IMG/VR virus record: IMGVR_UViG_3300028196_000007
Location: 1 to 64,000 of that record
Length of the DNA stretch: 64,000 nt
Source: a virus
Strand: one strand, 5' to 3'
Notes under the pieces: generated by a model
Database searches by the model: none
Seen by the model: only the letters and a program-made list of their open reading frames with translations
Told to the model about the DNA's origin: nothing
Shown: positions 27,205 through 34,733 of the stretch, in pieces
Position numbering within the stretch: the stretch's first letter is position 1
How the letters are laid out: the number at the start of each line of letters is the position of its first letter
Made by a program: the position numbers and the translations under genes

Positions 27205-29064
27205 CTAATTGATTTCACAACTACCTCCTGCACATGCTAGCTCACCAGATAGATTTGTATTATCTTCAATTTCTATAACATTTGATAAATCTACATCTGT
27301 TAGTACCTTCATCATCTCGTTGTATTTTTCTTTAGTAATATCTTCGAATGGAGCTTGAGTATATGTTCCGCCATCATAAGGTAGAACTGATAGGCCATTG
27401 TAGTATTTTCTATTAAGCCACATCCATTCTCCTGCTAAATCCCATTCGTTTTCTTTCAAGCTAATCGTTGCAGAAACGTTATGTGTGTTACTGCCATTTC
27501 TATGTCCTGGTACTACCCATTCAGTTGCAACTTTCTTAACTCTTTCAAGTGTGTTAAATGGAGATTCTGTTCTTAATATCGAACCTTCAGGTGATTTTTG
27601 AGGTACTTGAATAACTGCAGTATCATGTGGTCTAAAATATTCATCTTCAACTAACTCTGGATGGTTTGTTTTTAGATGTTGGTATATTGACTCGTTTTTG
27701 CCAACTCGAATTCTACGTACATAGTATTCATTGTGCCATGCATGAATACCTGAACTTGTACCTAAAACTAAACTTGTAGTACCTGCTGGCTTTACAGTCG
27801 TTGTTCTAGCTGATTTGTTTATTCCGATAATTTTAGCAACTCGAGTATTCTCTCTCTTAACTAAACTTGCTGCTTTTTTCATATCATATCCAAGTACTAC
27901 ACCTGAACCAATACCTGTCATACTTACACCAATCAACGCATCCTTTTCTGTTGTTTCTCTCCAAACATCTCGCAAATAATGAAAATCTGTATACCCTGCC
28001 TGTAAAGTTCCAACAAACGCAGCAGCCTTAACTCTTTCGTTTAAATCTTCTTGTGATTCTATATTAGAAACATTTACTTCACAAAGATTACAGAACTGAT
28101 TTGGTCTTAATGCTATTTCACAACAAGGATTGGTTCCCCAATCTTTATCGTTATTAAAGTATATACCTGGTTCACCAGCACCTGAAAGCTCTACTCTTTT
28201 CCATAGGTCCATAAAGAATTCTTGAGTTATTTTATGTCTCATTAGACAAGCTGAATTGTTCGCTCTACCTCTTTGTGGATTTGTTTCCCACCAGTTACCG
28301 CTTTTACAACTAATCATTTCGTCATCATCAGCATTGAATAAACTAATAAGTGCGGCTCTTCTAATACCGCCAGCCAATACAGCATCAGCAATGTGGCAAA
28401 TAATATCATGAGCTTCCAATGTAGTTAGTCTTTCTCCAGCCTGCTTAGTCTCCAATATTCCTGTAAGTTTAAGAATACATTCTTTTAATGGCTGAGGTCC
28501 TGGAGCTTTACCACCAGAAGTAACTAGCATAGAACCTTTAGGTCTTACATCTGAATAATCAAATTCTATATTACTTCCACCACCATTCATATATGATTTC
28601 ATAAGAACTTTGATAGCGTCAGCCCAACCTTCAATAGAATCACCTACTAAAAATCTTCTCTTTCTTTTCGGCCAAGGTTTTTGTATTACAGGTAGCTTGT
28701 TTACGTGATGTCTTTGTACTGAGTATCCAACTCCAGTACCACCTAGTAATAAAAACATAGTTTCACTAAAAGCGTCAACGCAATCGATTGGAAGATACGC
28801 ACAGTTGTAAATTCTGTTTGGAGATATCTCAATAGGTTTTCCACCAAATTGTAAACTACGCATTGACGGTAGTATTTTTTTATCATACACTAATTTATAT
28901 TTTTCTTCAATCTCATCTTTTAACATCGGGAATTTCTTTTGGTGCATTTTTTTATTACGAGTCACCAACTCTTCCCACGTCTCTCTTCTGTTTAAATCTG
29001 TCGCATACTTTGCGTATTTCATATAAACTGTAATTTCCGATAATATTTGATTTGATATTTCCAT
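27205..29064 (-). CDS. nrdJ: Ribonucleotide reductase, class II (adenosylcobalamin-type)
   Basis: 619 residues resembling the monomeric class II reductases. LPSMRSLQFGG and NCAYLPIDC (first redox Cys) begin the barrel, NPCCEIALRPNQFCNLCEVN holds the catalytic Cys region and second redox Cys, and KPAGTTSLVLGTSSGIHAW is the substrate phosphate loop. The tail ends CAGGSC, the C-terminal redox Cys pair. Class II enzymes need vitamin B12 coenzyme and no oxygen or small subunit; none is encoded nearby. It would convert host ribonucleotides to deoxyribonucleotides for phage DNA. The class is assigned by overall similarity. Confidence 0.88.
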   Translation of the reverse strand: MEISNQILSEITVYMKYAKYATDLNRRETWEELVTRNKKMHQKKFPMLKDEIEEKYKLVYDKKILPSMRSLQFGGKPIEISPNRIYNCAYLPIDCVDAFSETMFLLLGGTGVGYSVQRHHVNKLPVIQKPWPKRKRRFLVGDSIEGWADAIKVLMKSYMNGGGSNIEFDYSDVRPKGSMLVTSGGKAPGPQPLKECILKLTGILETKQAGERLTTLEAHDIICHIADAVLAGGIRRAALISLFNADDDEMISCKSGNWWETNPQRGRANNSACLMRHKITQEFFMDLWKRVELSGAGEPGIYFNNDKDWGTNPCCEIALRPNQFCNLCEVNVSNIESQEDLNERVKAAAFVGTLQAGYTDFHYLRDVWRETTEKDALIGVSMTGIGSGVVLGYDMKKAASLVKRENTRVAKIIGINKSARTTTVKPAGTTSLVLGTSSGIHAWHNEYYVRRIRVGKNESIYQHLKTNHPELVEDEYFRPHDTAVIQVPQKSPEGSILRTESPFNTLERVKKVATEWVVPGHRNGSNTHNVSATISLKENEWDLAGEWMWLNRKYYNGLSVLPYDGGTYTQAPFEDITKEKYNEMMKVLTDVDLSNVIEIEDNTNLSGELACAGGSCEIN

Positions 29065-29098
29065 TTTCTTCCCTTTATTTTTAAGTGTTCTGACTTAT

Positions 29099-29120
29099 AA
29101 TGCCAACAGCTGTTGGCATT
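29099..29120. promoter_or_regulatory. Perfect 22-bp palindrome in the nrdJ leader
   Basis: AATGCCAACAGCTGTTGGCATT reads the same on both strands. As RNA it forms a 9-bp stem with an AGCT loop. No T-run follows on the minus strand, so it is not an ordinary terminator. It stands between a TATATTTATA motif and the nrdJ start, so it may be an operator or an mRNA leader hairpin. Confidence 0.55.
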
Positions 29121-29125
29121 GCTAG

Positions 29126-29135
29126 TATAAATATA
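29126..29135 (-). promoter_or_regulatory. TATATTTATA promoter-like motif before nrdJ
   Basis: Sense strand TATATTTATA immediately after the helicase gene stop and just upstream of the palindrome. Confidence 0.4.
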
Positions 29136-30485
29136 TTAGTCATCAAGTTCTTCGAACCTCTTTTTCATTTCTTTTCTTAAATATTCTTGATGGTTACTCA
29201 TCTGAGTTGTTAGCTCTTTACCTGTAACTGAGTTTTCATCAAATATGTTAAAGTTACCGTTGTTTGTATTTATCTGACTTGGAAAAGTTATACCATCAGG
29301 CCCAAATCTATTTTTGATAACATGTATTCTACCTGTGCCTCCAACTTTATCTTCTATCTTTCTAGATAATGACATTACAAAATCTGCTGTCATAATCTTT
29401 GAATATGATTCTGCAATCTTGTCTGCCTGGATTACATCTTCCTGAAGTGCAGATCTGTTTGCTTGTGATGCTGTCCAAACTGGCACATCTAAAGTACCTG
29501 CAAGACCTCTTAGTTCTTCATAAATATTACCTAGCTCTAACCTATAGTCTTTTTGTCCGCCGTTACCTCTTAATAAATCTGCATAATCCAAAATTACCAT
29601 ATCAGGTTCTTTACCTAGCATTCTGTACCTTTCGACATGAGAAGCTATTGTTGATATAGCAGCTGTTTTTGTTGGATAGTATTTTACAATTAAATTACCT
29701 GGTATCTTTTCAACTGTTTCCTTTACAGAATCGATATTATATTTAAGCTCTTGGTTTGCAATTCCTGTTATAACTGAATCGTATCTTAATCCAACATAAG
29801 CTTCGTTTAATTCGAGTGTATAGTGTAGTACATTCTTACCTTGTTTGATAACATTTGCACCTAAGTTAACAAGCAGAAACGATTTACCAATTCCAGCTGG
29901 TGCAACAACAACTCCAAGCTCGCCTTTACCTAACCCGCCGTCCATAAGATTATCAATCACATCCCAGCCTGTAGGTAATATGTGTCTTGTTGCTTGGTTA
30001 TATCTTTCTTCTACCATTGCAACGTAATCATGGCCTACATTTCTTTCTGTACCTGCTGTCATTGCAGCATCAACCTTAGCTTTTATTGCGTCATATTTTC
30101 CTGATTTTAGTAATTCGACAGAGTCAATTATTGCATTCTTTAAAACTTTATTTTTACAAAAGTCCAATGTTTGCTTCATTACAAAATCTAGGTCTTGTGA
30201 GTCTACATATTTAAAAGTGTCCTTTACGTTAGCAACTATACTTTTCTTAAACACATCGTCAGTAATTTCAGATATCTTTACCTTTAATACCTCTGCTGTT
30301 GGCTGAGATTTATATTCCTTAAAATATTCTTTTATAACTGAAACCAAAAATTGATTTGATTCATTCTCAAAATATTCAGGTTGAAGTATATCGTCAATCT
30401 GTTGAAGAAACTGTTTGTCTTTTAGTAGACATGTTATAATTTTTATCTGGAATGTATAACCAAACTCGCTTAATCTATCACTCAT
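29136..30485 (-). CDS. DnaB-like replicative helicase (T4 gp41-type)
   Basis: A 449-residue helicase. An N-terminal helical domain is followed by a RecA-like motor with LPTGWDVIDNLMDGGLGKGEL, Walker A APAGIGKS at 195-202, Walker B DMVILDYADLL, and ASQANRSAL with the sensor Gln. It unwinds DNA 5' to 3' ahead of the phage polymerase. It overlaps the exonuclease gene by 8 nt, so replication proteins are co-expressed. No primase domain is fused. Confidence 0.92.
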   Translation of the reverse strand: MSDRLSEFGYTFQIKIITCLLKDKQFLQQIDDILQPEYFENESNQFLVSVIKEYFKEYKSQPTAEVLKVKISEITDDVFKKSIVANVKDTFKYVDSQDLDFVMKQTLDFCKNKVLKNAIIDSVELLKSGKYDAIKAKVDAAMTAGTERNVGHDYVAMVEERYNQATRHILPTGWDVIDNLMDGGLGKGELGVVVAPAGIGKSFLLVNLGANVIKQGKNVLHYTLELNEAYVGLRYDSVITGIANQELKYNIDSVKETVEKIPGNLIVKYYPTKTAAISTIASHVERYRMLGKEPDMVILDYADLLRGNGGQKDYRLELGNIYEELRGLAGTLDVPVWTASQANRSALQEDVIQADKIAESYSKIMTADFVMSLSRKIEDKVGGTGRIHVIKNRFGPDGITFPSQINTNNGNFNIFDENSVTGKELTTQMSNHQEYLRKEMKKRFEELDD

Positions 30486-31524
30486 AACTTTTTGATGCCA
30501 TTGCTTCTAGGTGAGAAAAACATGTTTTTAGCCAAAGGTCTGGATTTCTAATTGCAGAGTTTGTCTTATCCTCTAACATGAGTTTCTGGAATTTATACTT
30601 TACTAATCTATTTATAGGTTTTCTAACTGCATCAATTATTCCTGATTTTATACTACCAGGAATGTCAACGTTGCTTAGTTGCATCAAATCATAGTTTAAC
30701 CTTATCATATCTTCACTATTTTTAATATCTGATATTACTTTTGAAGTGTCGTCTAAATCTTTTACATGACTAATCATTTCGTCCAAAGTAAGTTTTTTAT
30801 CTTCAAATAATATAGGAAGTTTTTTCTTTAATGTCTTTACACCTACACCTCTTATACCAGGAATATTATCCGATGCATCACCTTTCATAGTTCTATAAAG
30901 CAAGAAGTTGTGAGCAGGTATTTCAAAGTCATCATTTACTGTTTCTTTAAAATAGTATTTCTTTTTAGTAGGTGACCAAACTTGTACTCTATCATCAACA
31001 AGTTGTAGAAAGTCTTTGTCAGTTGACATTATATAGAAGTGACTTTCAGGATAAACTTGTTGTGACAAGTACGCCATAGCATCATCAGCTTCTATGTTTT
31101 CTGGTGCTATCACCGTAATTGGTAGAGTGTCAAGATACTGAGTTAATCTACGAATTTGATTTTTCATAGATATACTTTCATCTTCTTGATTGTGGAAGGA
31201 GTCTAGACGGGTTAACCGCTTTCTAACTTTTCTGTTTGCTTTGTACTCGGGAAAGAGTTTTCGCCTTTTACTAGAACCACCTTTACCATCAAAACATACA
31301 ATAACTCTTGTAGGCTTGATGTTTTTTATTGCGTAACCAATAGACTGCAGAAAACCCGTCATCCCTCCAATATGTATACCGTCTTCGTTCATACTAGGGT
31401 TGACGGCAAATGCCCTAATAAATGTGTTTAATCCATCAATCACGAGTATTCTATCGTCTGGTGACTGATTTACTGAATCATCTTTTTTTAGATTTTTCAG
31501 GATTTCTATATAACTTTGTTTCAT
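30478..31524 (-). CDS. 5'-3' exonuclease / RNase H (FEN-1 family)
   Basis: 348 residues of the FEN family, equivalent to T4 RNase H. VIDGLNTFIRAF supplies the first Asp, VCFDGKGGSSKRRKLFPEYK the second Asp and Arg/Lys gateway, APENIEADDAMAYL and STDKDFLQL the metal-binding acidic residues, and GDASDNIPGIRGVGVKTLKK the helix-3-turn-helix with final Asp. It removes RNA primers and flaps during lagging-strand synthesis. The ATG lies only about 5 nt after a TTATATTA element, so the message may lack a leader. Confidence 0.92.
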   Translation of the reverse strand: MKQSYIEILKNLKKDDSVNQSPDDRILVIDGLNTFIRAFAVNPSMNEDGIHIGGMTGFLQSIGYAIKNIKPTRVIVCFDGKGGSSKRRKLFPEYKANRKVRKRLTRLDSFHNQEDESISMKNQIRRLTQYLDTLPITVIAPENIEADDAMAYLSQQVYPESHFYIMSTDKDFLQLVDDRVQVWSPTKKKYYFKETVNDDFEIPAHNFLLYRTMKGDASDNIPGIRGVGVKTLKKKLPILFEDKKLTLDEMISHVKDLDDTSKVISDIKNSEDMIRLNYDLMQLSNVDIPGSIKSGIIDAVRKPINRLVKYKFQKLMLEDKTNSAIRNPDLWLKTCFSHLEAMASKSYE

Positions 31525-31529
31525 ATATC

Positions 31530-31556
31530 TAATATAATAAAAATATCCGACATATA
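31530..31556 (-). promoter_or_regulatory. TCGGA/TTATATTA-type phage promoter
   Basis: Sense strand TATATGTCGGATATTTTTATTATATTA, 5 nt before the exonuclease ATG. One of the best copies of the family. Confidence 0.65.
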
Positions 31557-31563
31557 AAAATAA

Positions 31564-31581
31564 TTAACGTACTAAGTAGGC
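31564..31581. repeat. Inverted repeat, left copy, flanking hsp20
   Basis: TTAACGTACTAAGTAGGC, the exact 18-bp reverse complement of 32055-32072. It lies 6 nt after the hsp20 stop codon. Confidence 0.8.
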
Positions 31582-31587
31582 TGTTTG

Positions 31588-32022
31588 TTATTTTATTTCT
31601 ATAAACTTGGCTTTTGCCGTTTCGAATTTTGGAACTGTGATTTGTAATAAACCATTTTTCATTTCTGCATCCAGACTTGTTAAGTCAAAGTCCGGACTGA
31701 CCTTCCATCCCATATCAAAACTACGTCTTGCAATTCCTCTATGGATATAAGTTGGTGCTTCTTTATTTGATGGGTTTGATTCGACAGTAGGTTTTTTGTA
31801 GGTAACCTTTAAAGTGTTTCCTTCTACTAAAACGTGTATGTCGTCTTTTTCCAATCCAACACATGCGATATCAAAGCATAGTACTTCGTTGTCAACAAAT
31901 ACGTCAACCGGATAATCAGGCTTTGTATCCATTGCTGAACCAAATCCTACATTTGTGTCGAAAAAATTTTTGAATAATAAATCGGTAGAGAAGAGTCTCT
32001 CACCTAATAAGTGTCTTGTCAT
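31588..32022 (-). CDS. Small heat-shock protein Hsp20
   Basis: A 144-residue alpha-crystallin-domain chaperone. PVDVFVDNEVLCFDIACVG begins the domain, and the sHSP signatures follow: VEGNTLKVTYKK, the IHRGIARRSFDM strand, and GLLQITVPKFETAK (the GxLxITxP motif). An N-terminal FFDTNVGFGS segment matches Hsp20 proteins. AAGGAG precedes the ATG by 7 nt. Exact 18-bp inverted repeats lie on both sides of the gene, so it may be a distinct expression or transfer unit. Hsp20 would hold unfolded phage proteins for GroEL. Confidence 0.9.
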   Translation of the reverse strand: MTRHLLGERLFSTDLLFKNFFDTNVGFGSAMDTKPDYPVDVFVDNEVLCFDIACVGLEKDDIHVLVEGNTLKVTYKKPTVESNPSNKEAPTYIHRGIARRSFDMGWKVSPDFDLTSLDAEMKNGLLQITVPKFETAKAKFIEIK

Positions 32023-32054
32023 AATAAATCTCCTTAAATAATTTTAATGTTATC

Positions 32055-32072
32055 GCCTACTTAGTACGTTAA
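32055..32072. repeat. Inverted repeat, right copy, flanking hsp20
   Basis: GCCTACTTAGTACGTTAA, exact reverse complement of 31564-31581, in the 5' leader of hsp20. It contains the quasi-palindrome TACTTAGTA, so each copy could also be a protein-binding site. Confidence 0.8.
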
Positions 32073-32076
32073 CATA

Positions 32077-32086
32077 TATAAATATA
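32077..32086 (-). promoter_or_regulatory. TATATTTATA promoter-like motif before hsp20
   Basis: Sense strand TATATTTATA directly upstream of the right inverted repeat and 55 nt before the hsp20 ATG. Confidence 0.4.
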
Positions 32087-32099
32087 CAGCTGCTCAGTA

Positions 32100-32444
32100 T
32101 TATTTCTGATTCGCTATATGAAACATTTCTTCACCTGCTTTCCAGTAACTCCTTTTAGAGTCTTTGCATATTGCTATTGTATACTTAGACCTAACATCAG
32201 AAAGAGCTGCTTCAACAGCTTTACTATCTTTCAAGTCTCTAACTGTTATTGTAGTATACGTCTTAAATCTTCCTTTAGATTTAGATTTTTTACCATCATC
32301 TGACTCAGCTTGAGCTTTGTCTTTTATACCCTGGTCTATACCTCTTTGATAAGCTGATATTGATGTAGACTTTTTTGTTTTAGCCACTGGCTTTTGAGTG
32401 TCAACTGTTTGTTGGTTCTCTAAATGTACTGTCAATCTTTTCAT
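32100..32444 (-). CDS. Hypothetical basic protein, 114 aa
   Basis: Not recognised. The first 60 residues are Lys/Ser/Thr-rich and probably disordered; the rest (TYTTITVRDLKDSKAVEAAL) looks like a small alpha/beta fold ending in YWKAGEEMFHIANQK. The start overlaps the stop of a 29-codon ORF as ATGA. Confidence 0.55.
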   Translation of the reverse strand: MKRLTVHLENQQTVDTQKPVAKTKKSTSISAYQRGIDQGIKDKAQAESDDGKKSKSKGRFKTYTTITVRDLKDSKAVEAALSDVRSKYTIAICKDSKRSYWKAGEEMFHIANQK

Positions 32445-32530
32445 ATAATTTCTTTTTTTAGTTTAAAAATAAAGGCTCTTGGTTGGTTAAATAAATCTTT
32501 ACCATAGTGAGGATTTTTAACTCTTAACAT
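32441..32530 (-). CDS. Possible 29-aa small protein
   Basis: The ORF MLRVKNPHYGKDLFNQPRAF... ends TGA overlapping the next ATG as ATGA, the coupling used all through this genome. It begins exactly at the foot of a nested hairpin. Very short and basic, so only moderately supported. Confidence 0.4.
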   Translation of the reverse strand: MLRVKNPHYGKDLFNQPRAFIFKLKKEII

Positions 32531-32565
32531 TCTGCACCACGTGAAGGTGGCCTTTGTTAGCAGAA
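32530..32565 (-). promoter_or_regulatory. Nested hairpin at the start of the 29-aa ORF
   Basis: Outer arms TTCTGC and GCAGAA enclose inner arms CCAC and GTGG. The 3' arm ends at the A of the ATG, so the structure could gate translation of the small ORF and the gene coupled to it. Confidence 0.45.
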
Positions 32566-32574
32566 CTAGGTGCT

Positions 32575-32772
32575 TTACAACACCTTGATTACATCAGATT
32601 TTTTAACTTCAACAACCTCAAATTCTACTGAGTCATTGGCAAAGTCTTTATTTACTATTGCTTCTGCATCCGTAACTGATACCGCTGAAACTAAATAAGC
32701 TTCTTTTTTCCAAGTAACCTTAGTTCCGTTGTCGGTCGCTACTTTAACTCTTGCTAAATAATACATATCCAT
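32575..32772 (-). CDS. DUF4494-like small protein, 65 aa
   Basis: MDMYYLARVKVATDNGTKVTW followed by EAYLVSAVSVTDAEAIVNK and FEVVEVKKSDVIKVL resembles the opening of DUF4494, a family I know from Bacteroidota genomes and their phages. It is shorter than the family. AAGGAG lies 7 nt before the chosen ATG. Function unknown. Confidence 0.55.
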   Translation of the reverse strand: MDMYYLARVKVATDNGTKVTWKKEAYLVSAVSVTDAEAIVNKDFANDSVEFEVVEVKKSDVIKVL

Positions 32773-32783
32773 AATTTTCTCCT

Positions 32784-33323
32784 TTATTTTCTTATATATA
32801 ATTTTTGATTTCTAATATACATTTTACCTGTAGGTATTTCTGTTAACTCTCTACCTAGCATATCGTATATTTTATTACTCATACAACAACTACATCCCAT
32901 TTGACATTCATATTCTAATATTGCAGTTGGTACTCCAATGTTGCTCATTAACATCCAAGCTTGTCCGTCCCATACTTGATTGAAACAACAACTCATTGTG
33001 TCAACATAACCTAATGAATCTGTTAAAGTATAAGATATACACGTTGTTATTGTATCATAAGGCATTCCTGTGGTTGGATTGTAATTGTATACTAAGTGTG
33101 TACAAGGACCACTAAAACAACTGTCTTGACCCAACATTGTTTGACCACCATAAGTTACAGCATACAAAGGTGCCATAGTAGGCAAACTATTTCCAGTTAC
33201 TGGTATTGCTATTTCTAATTGATATTGTGAGCCTATTGTGTAAGTCATGTTTGAATCACATAAGGTTTGTGCTTGTGTTTGTAGTCCAAGCGAAACTAAT
33301 AATACTGCTAATAATCTTTTCAT
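32784..33323 (-). CDS. Secreted protein with type IX sorting-like C-terminus
   Basis: A 179-residue protein. Residues 1-18 (MKRLLAVLLVSLGLQTQA) form a signal peptide. The middle is beta-rich with many cysteines. The last 30 residues, NKIYDMLGRELTEIPTGK then MYIRNQKLYIRK, match the type A C-terminal sorting domain of the Bacteroidota type IX secretion system (Y/FDxxGRE ... GxYI). Such tails send cargo across the outer membrane. A phage copy implies export from the infected host or a host-derived gene. It is immediately downstream of the tRNA-like RNA. Confidence 0.75.
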   Translation of the reverse strand: MKRLLAVLLVSLGLQTQAQTLCDSNMTYTIGSQYQLEIAIPVTGNSLPTMAPLYAVTYGGQTMLGQDSCFSGPCTHLVYNYNPTTGMPYDTITTCISYTLTDSLGYVDTMSCCFNQVWDGQAWMLMSNIGVPTAILEYECQMGCSCCMSNKIYDMLGRELTEIPTGKMYIRNQKLYIRK

Positions 33324-33367
33324 ATTTTATTCTTTTATTCTTTTTAAATTAATTTAATATAATAATA

Positions 33368-33587
33368 TCTATGCGGTTGGATTCGAACCAACAGTTTTTC
33401 AAGTACAAATTTGTAGGCTAAAAACTTAAAAAAAGCCTTATAGTTCCTGTACTCTTGAGGAACTCGGGGTCGTTGTTAGCGCCACCATAAACCTTAGTAG
33501 CTACAAGTAGCTTATAAAGGTTGCGTATCTCCAAGCTAATATATTCATGTTTTATATACATGTCAATTAGCATTCCGCCACGCATAG
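33368..33587 (-). ncRNA. Structured tRNA-like RNA, about 220 nt
   Basis: Acceptor arms CTATGCG (33587-33581) and CGCATAG (33375-33369) pair over 7 bp with an A discriminator, and the T arm is GTTGG-TTCGAAT-CCAAC. After the 5' arm comes TGGCGGAAT, as in class II tRNA-Leu, with a 3-bp D stem GCG/CGC (33578-33576 with 33525-33523). The D loop holds an extra hairpin GCTAAT/ATTAGC; an anticodon-like stem AACCTT/AAGGTT contains AGCTAC/GTAGCT; further stems are AGTTCCT/AGGAACT and AGTTTTT/AAAAACT. CCA is not encoded. Too short for an ordinary group I intron plus tRNA, and lacks the G3-U70 pair of tmRNA. Confidence 0.6.
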
Positions 33588-33593
33588 TTATTA

Positions 33594-34721
33594 TTATCCT
33601 ATTGGCACATCATCATTTCCGATTTCAATATCATCGATACCTAAATCATCTGTTTTGTATGCCATAATCAATGTTTCGCAAATCTTGTTATATATTCTCT
33701 CTTTCCTTTCGGGGTCAGAAAGTACTAACTTTTCAAAGTCTTTTGATAAAAACTTTATTTCTTTGCCTGTTACATCATCAGTATAAGTATACCAAGAACC
33801 GCCTTGTTTAATAAGGCTGTAGTCTTTTAACACCTGAAGCCAACCACCAAAGTCATCGATGCCTGATTCGAAATAAATATTAAATTCTGCTTCTCGTAAA
33901 GGTGGTCCCATTCTGTTCTTGACAACCTTTGCCTTTGTTTTAATACCTATAACTTGTTCTTTACCGTTAACCTTAGCTTTAATCTGTCCTGCTGCTTTCA
34001 ATCTTAATCTACAACTAGCATGAAACTGGATTGCTTTACCGCCTGATGTAGTATATTTGTCACCAAACATAACACCTAGCTTTTCTCTTAGCTGATTTGT
34101 AAATATCAAACATACTCTTTCTCTACCAATTAACTGAGTAATTTTTCTCATACCTTTTGACAACACAATTGCTTTTGACGTAGCCCAACCTTCTTTGTCA
34201 TAGTCTTGAGCCTGTTCAATTTTTGTTGTTGCTGCAGCTACTGAGTCTACTGCAATTGATACCAATCTATTTTTGTCTGATTCTTTTACTTTTAAGATTA
34301 TATTTTCAATAACCTCAAATATATCTTCTACAGCTTCGAGTTGAATATACAACATCTTAGAAATGTCCATTCCTATAGCAGTTAAAAACTCCTCATTCAT
34401 GGCATTTTCTGTATCTATGTATACTGCAAGGCCTCCTTGCTTTTGCGTGTTAGCGAGTAGATGAGCTGCAATGAGTGATTTACCAGAAGCTTCCATTCCA
34501 GTAATTTCTGTAATTCTACCTACCGGTAAACCACCATTAGCTCTATTTGAAATAGCTAGGTCAAGTAAAGATGAACCTGTACTTATCCATTCAGTTAAGT
34601 CAGTTGGTGTTTCATCTGCACCATCTAGAAAGTATGCAACTTTCATTCCTTTAAACTGTTTGTTTAATGAGTCAGCTAATACGCTGGCTAATTCATCTCG
34701 TTTTGTCTTATCCTTTGCCAT
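33594..34721 (-). CDS. uvsX: RecA-like recombinase UvsX
   Basis: A 375-residue strand-exchange protein. Walker A GMEASGKS at 75-82, the VYIDTENAMNEEFL acidic strand, RLVSIAVDSVAAATT Walker B region and FTNQLREKLGVMFGDKYTTSGG, the L2-type loop with Gln. It coats ssDNA with gp32's help and drives recombination-dependent replication and repair. Directly upstream lies gp32 (12 nt apart). Confidence 0.95.
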   Translation of the reverse strand: MAKDKTKRDELASVLADSLNKQFKGMKVAYFLDGADETPTDLTEWISTGSSLLDLAISNRANGGLPVGRITEITGMEASGKSLIAAHLLANTQKQGGLAVYIDTENAMNEEFLTAIGMDISKMLYIQLEAVEDIFEVIENIILKVKESDKNRLVSIAVDSVAAATTKIEQAQDYDKEGWATSKAIVLSKGMRKITQLIGRERVCLIFTNQLREKLGVMFGDKYTTSGGKAIQFHASCRLRLKAAGQIKAKVNGKEQVIGIKTKAKVVKNRMGPPLREAEFNIYFESGIDDFGGWLQVLKDYSLIKQGGSWYTYTDDVTGKEIKFLSKDFEKLVLSDPERKERIYNKICETLIMAYKTDDLGIDDIEIGNDDVPIG

Positions 34722-34733
34722 GTTAATTTCCTC

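Noticed and set aside
29099-29120. Terminator after the helicase gene
   Set aside because: The palindrome is not followed by a T-run on the minus strand.
32530-32565. tRNA in the gap before the DUF4494-like gene
   Set aside because: The two nested stems do not make a cloverleaf and there is no T arm.
33368-33587. tmRNA
   Set aside because: No G3-U70 pair, no convincing tag reading frame ending in a hydrophobic Ala tail, and the length is short for tmRNA.
33368-33587. Group I intron in a tRNA
   Set aside because: Extra bases are spread over several arms and total only about 135, too few for a group I core; no clear core motif was seen.
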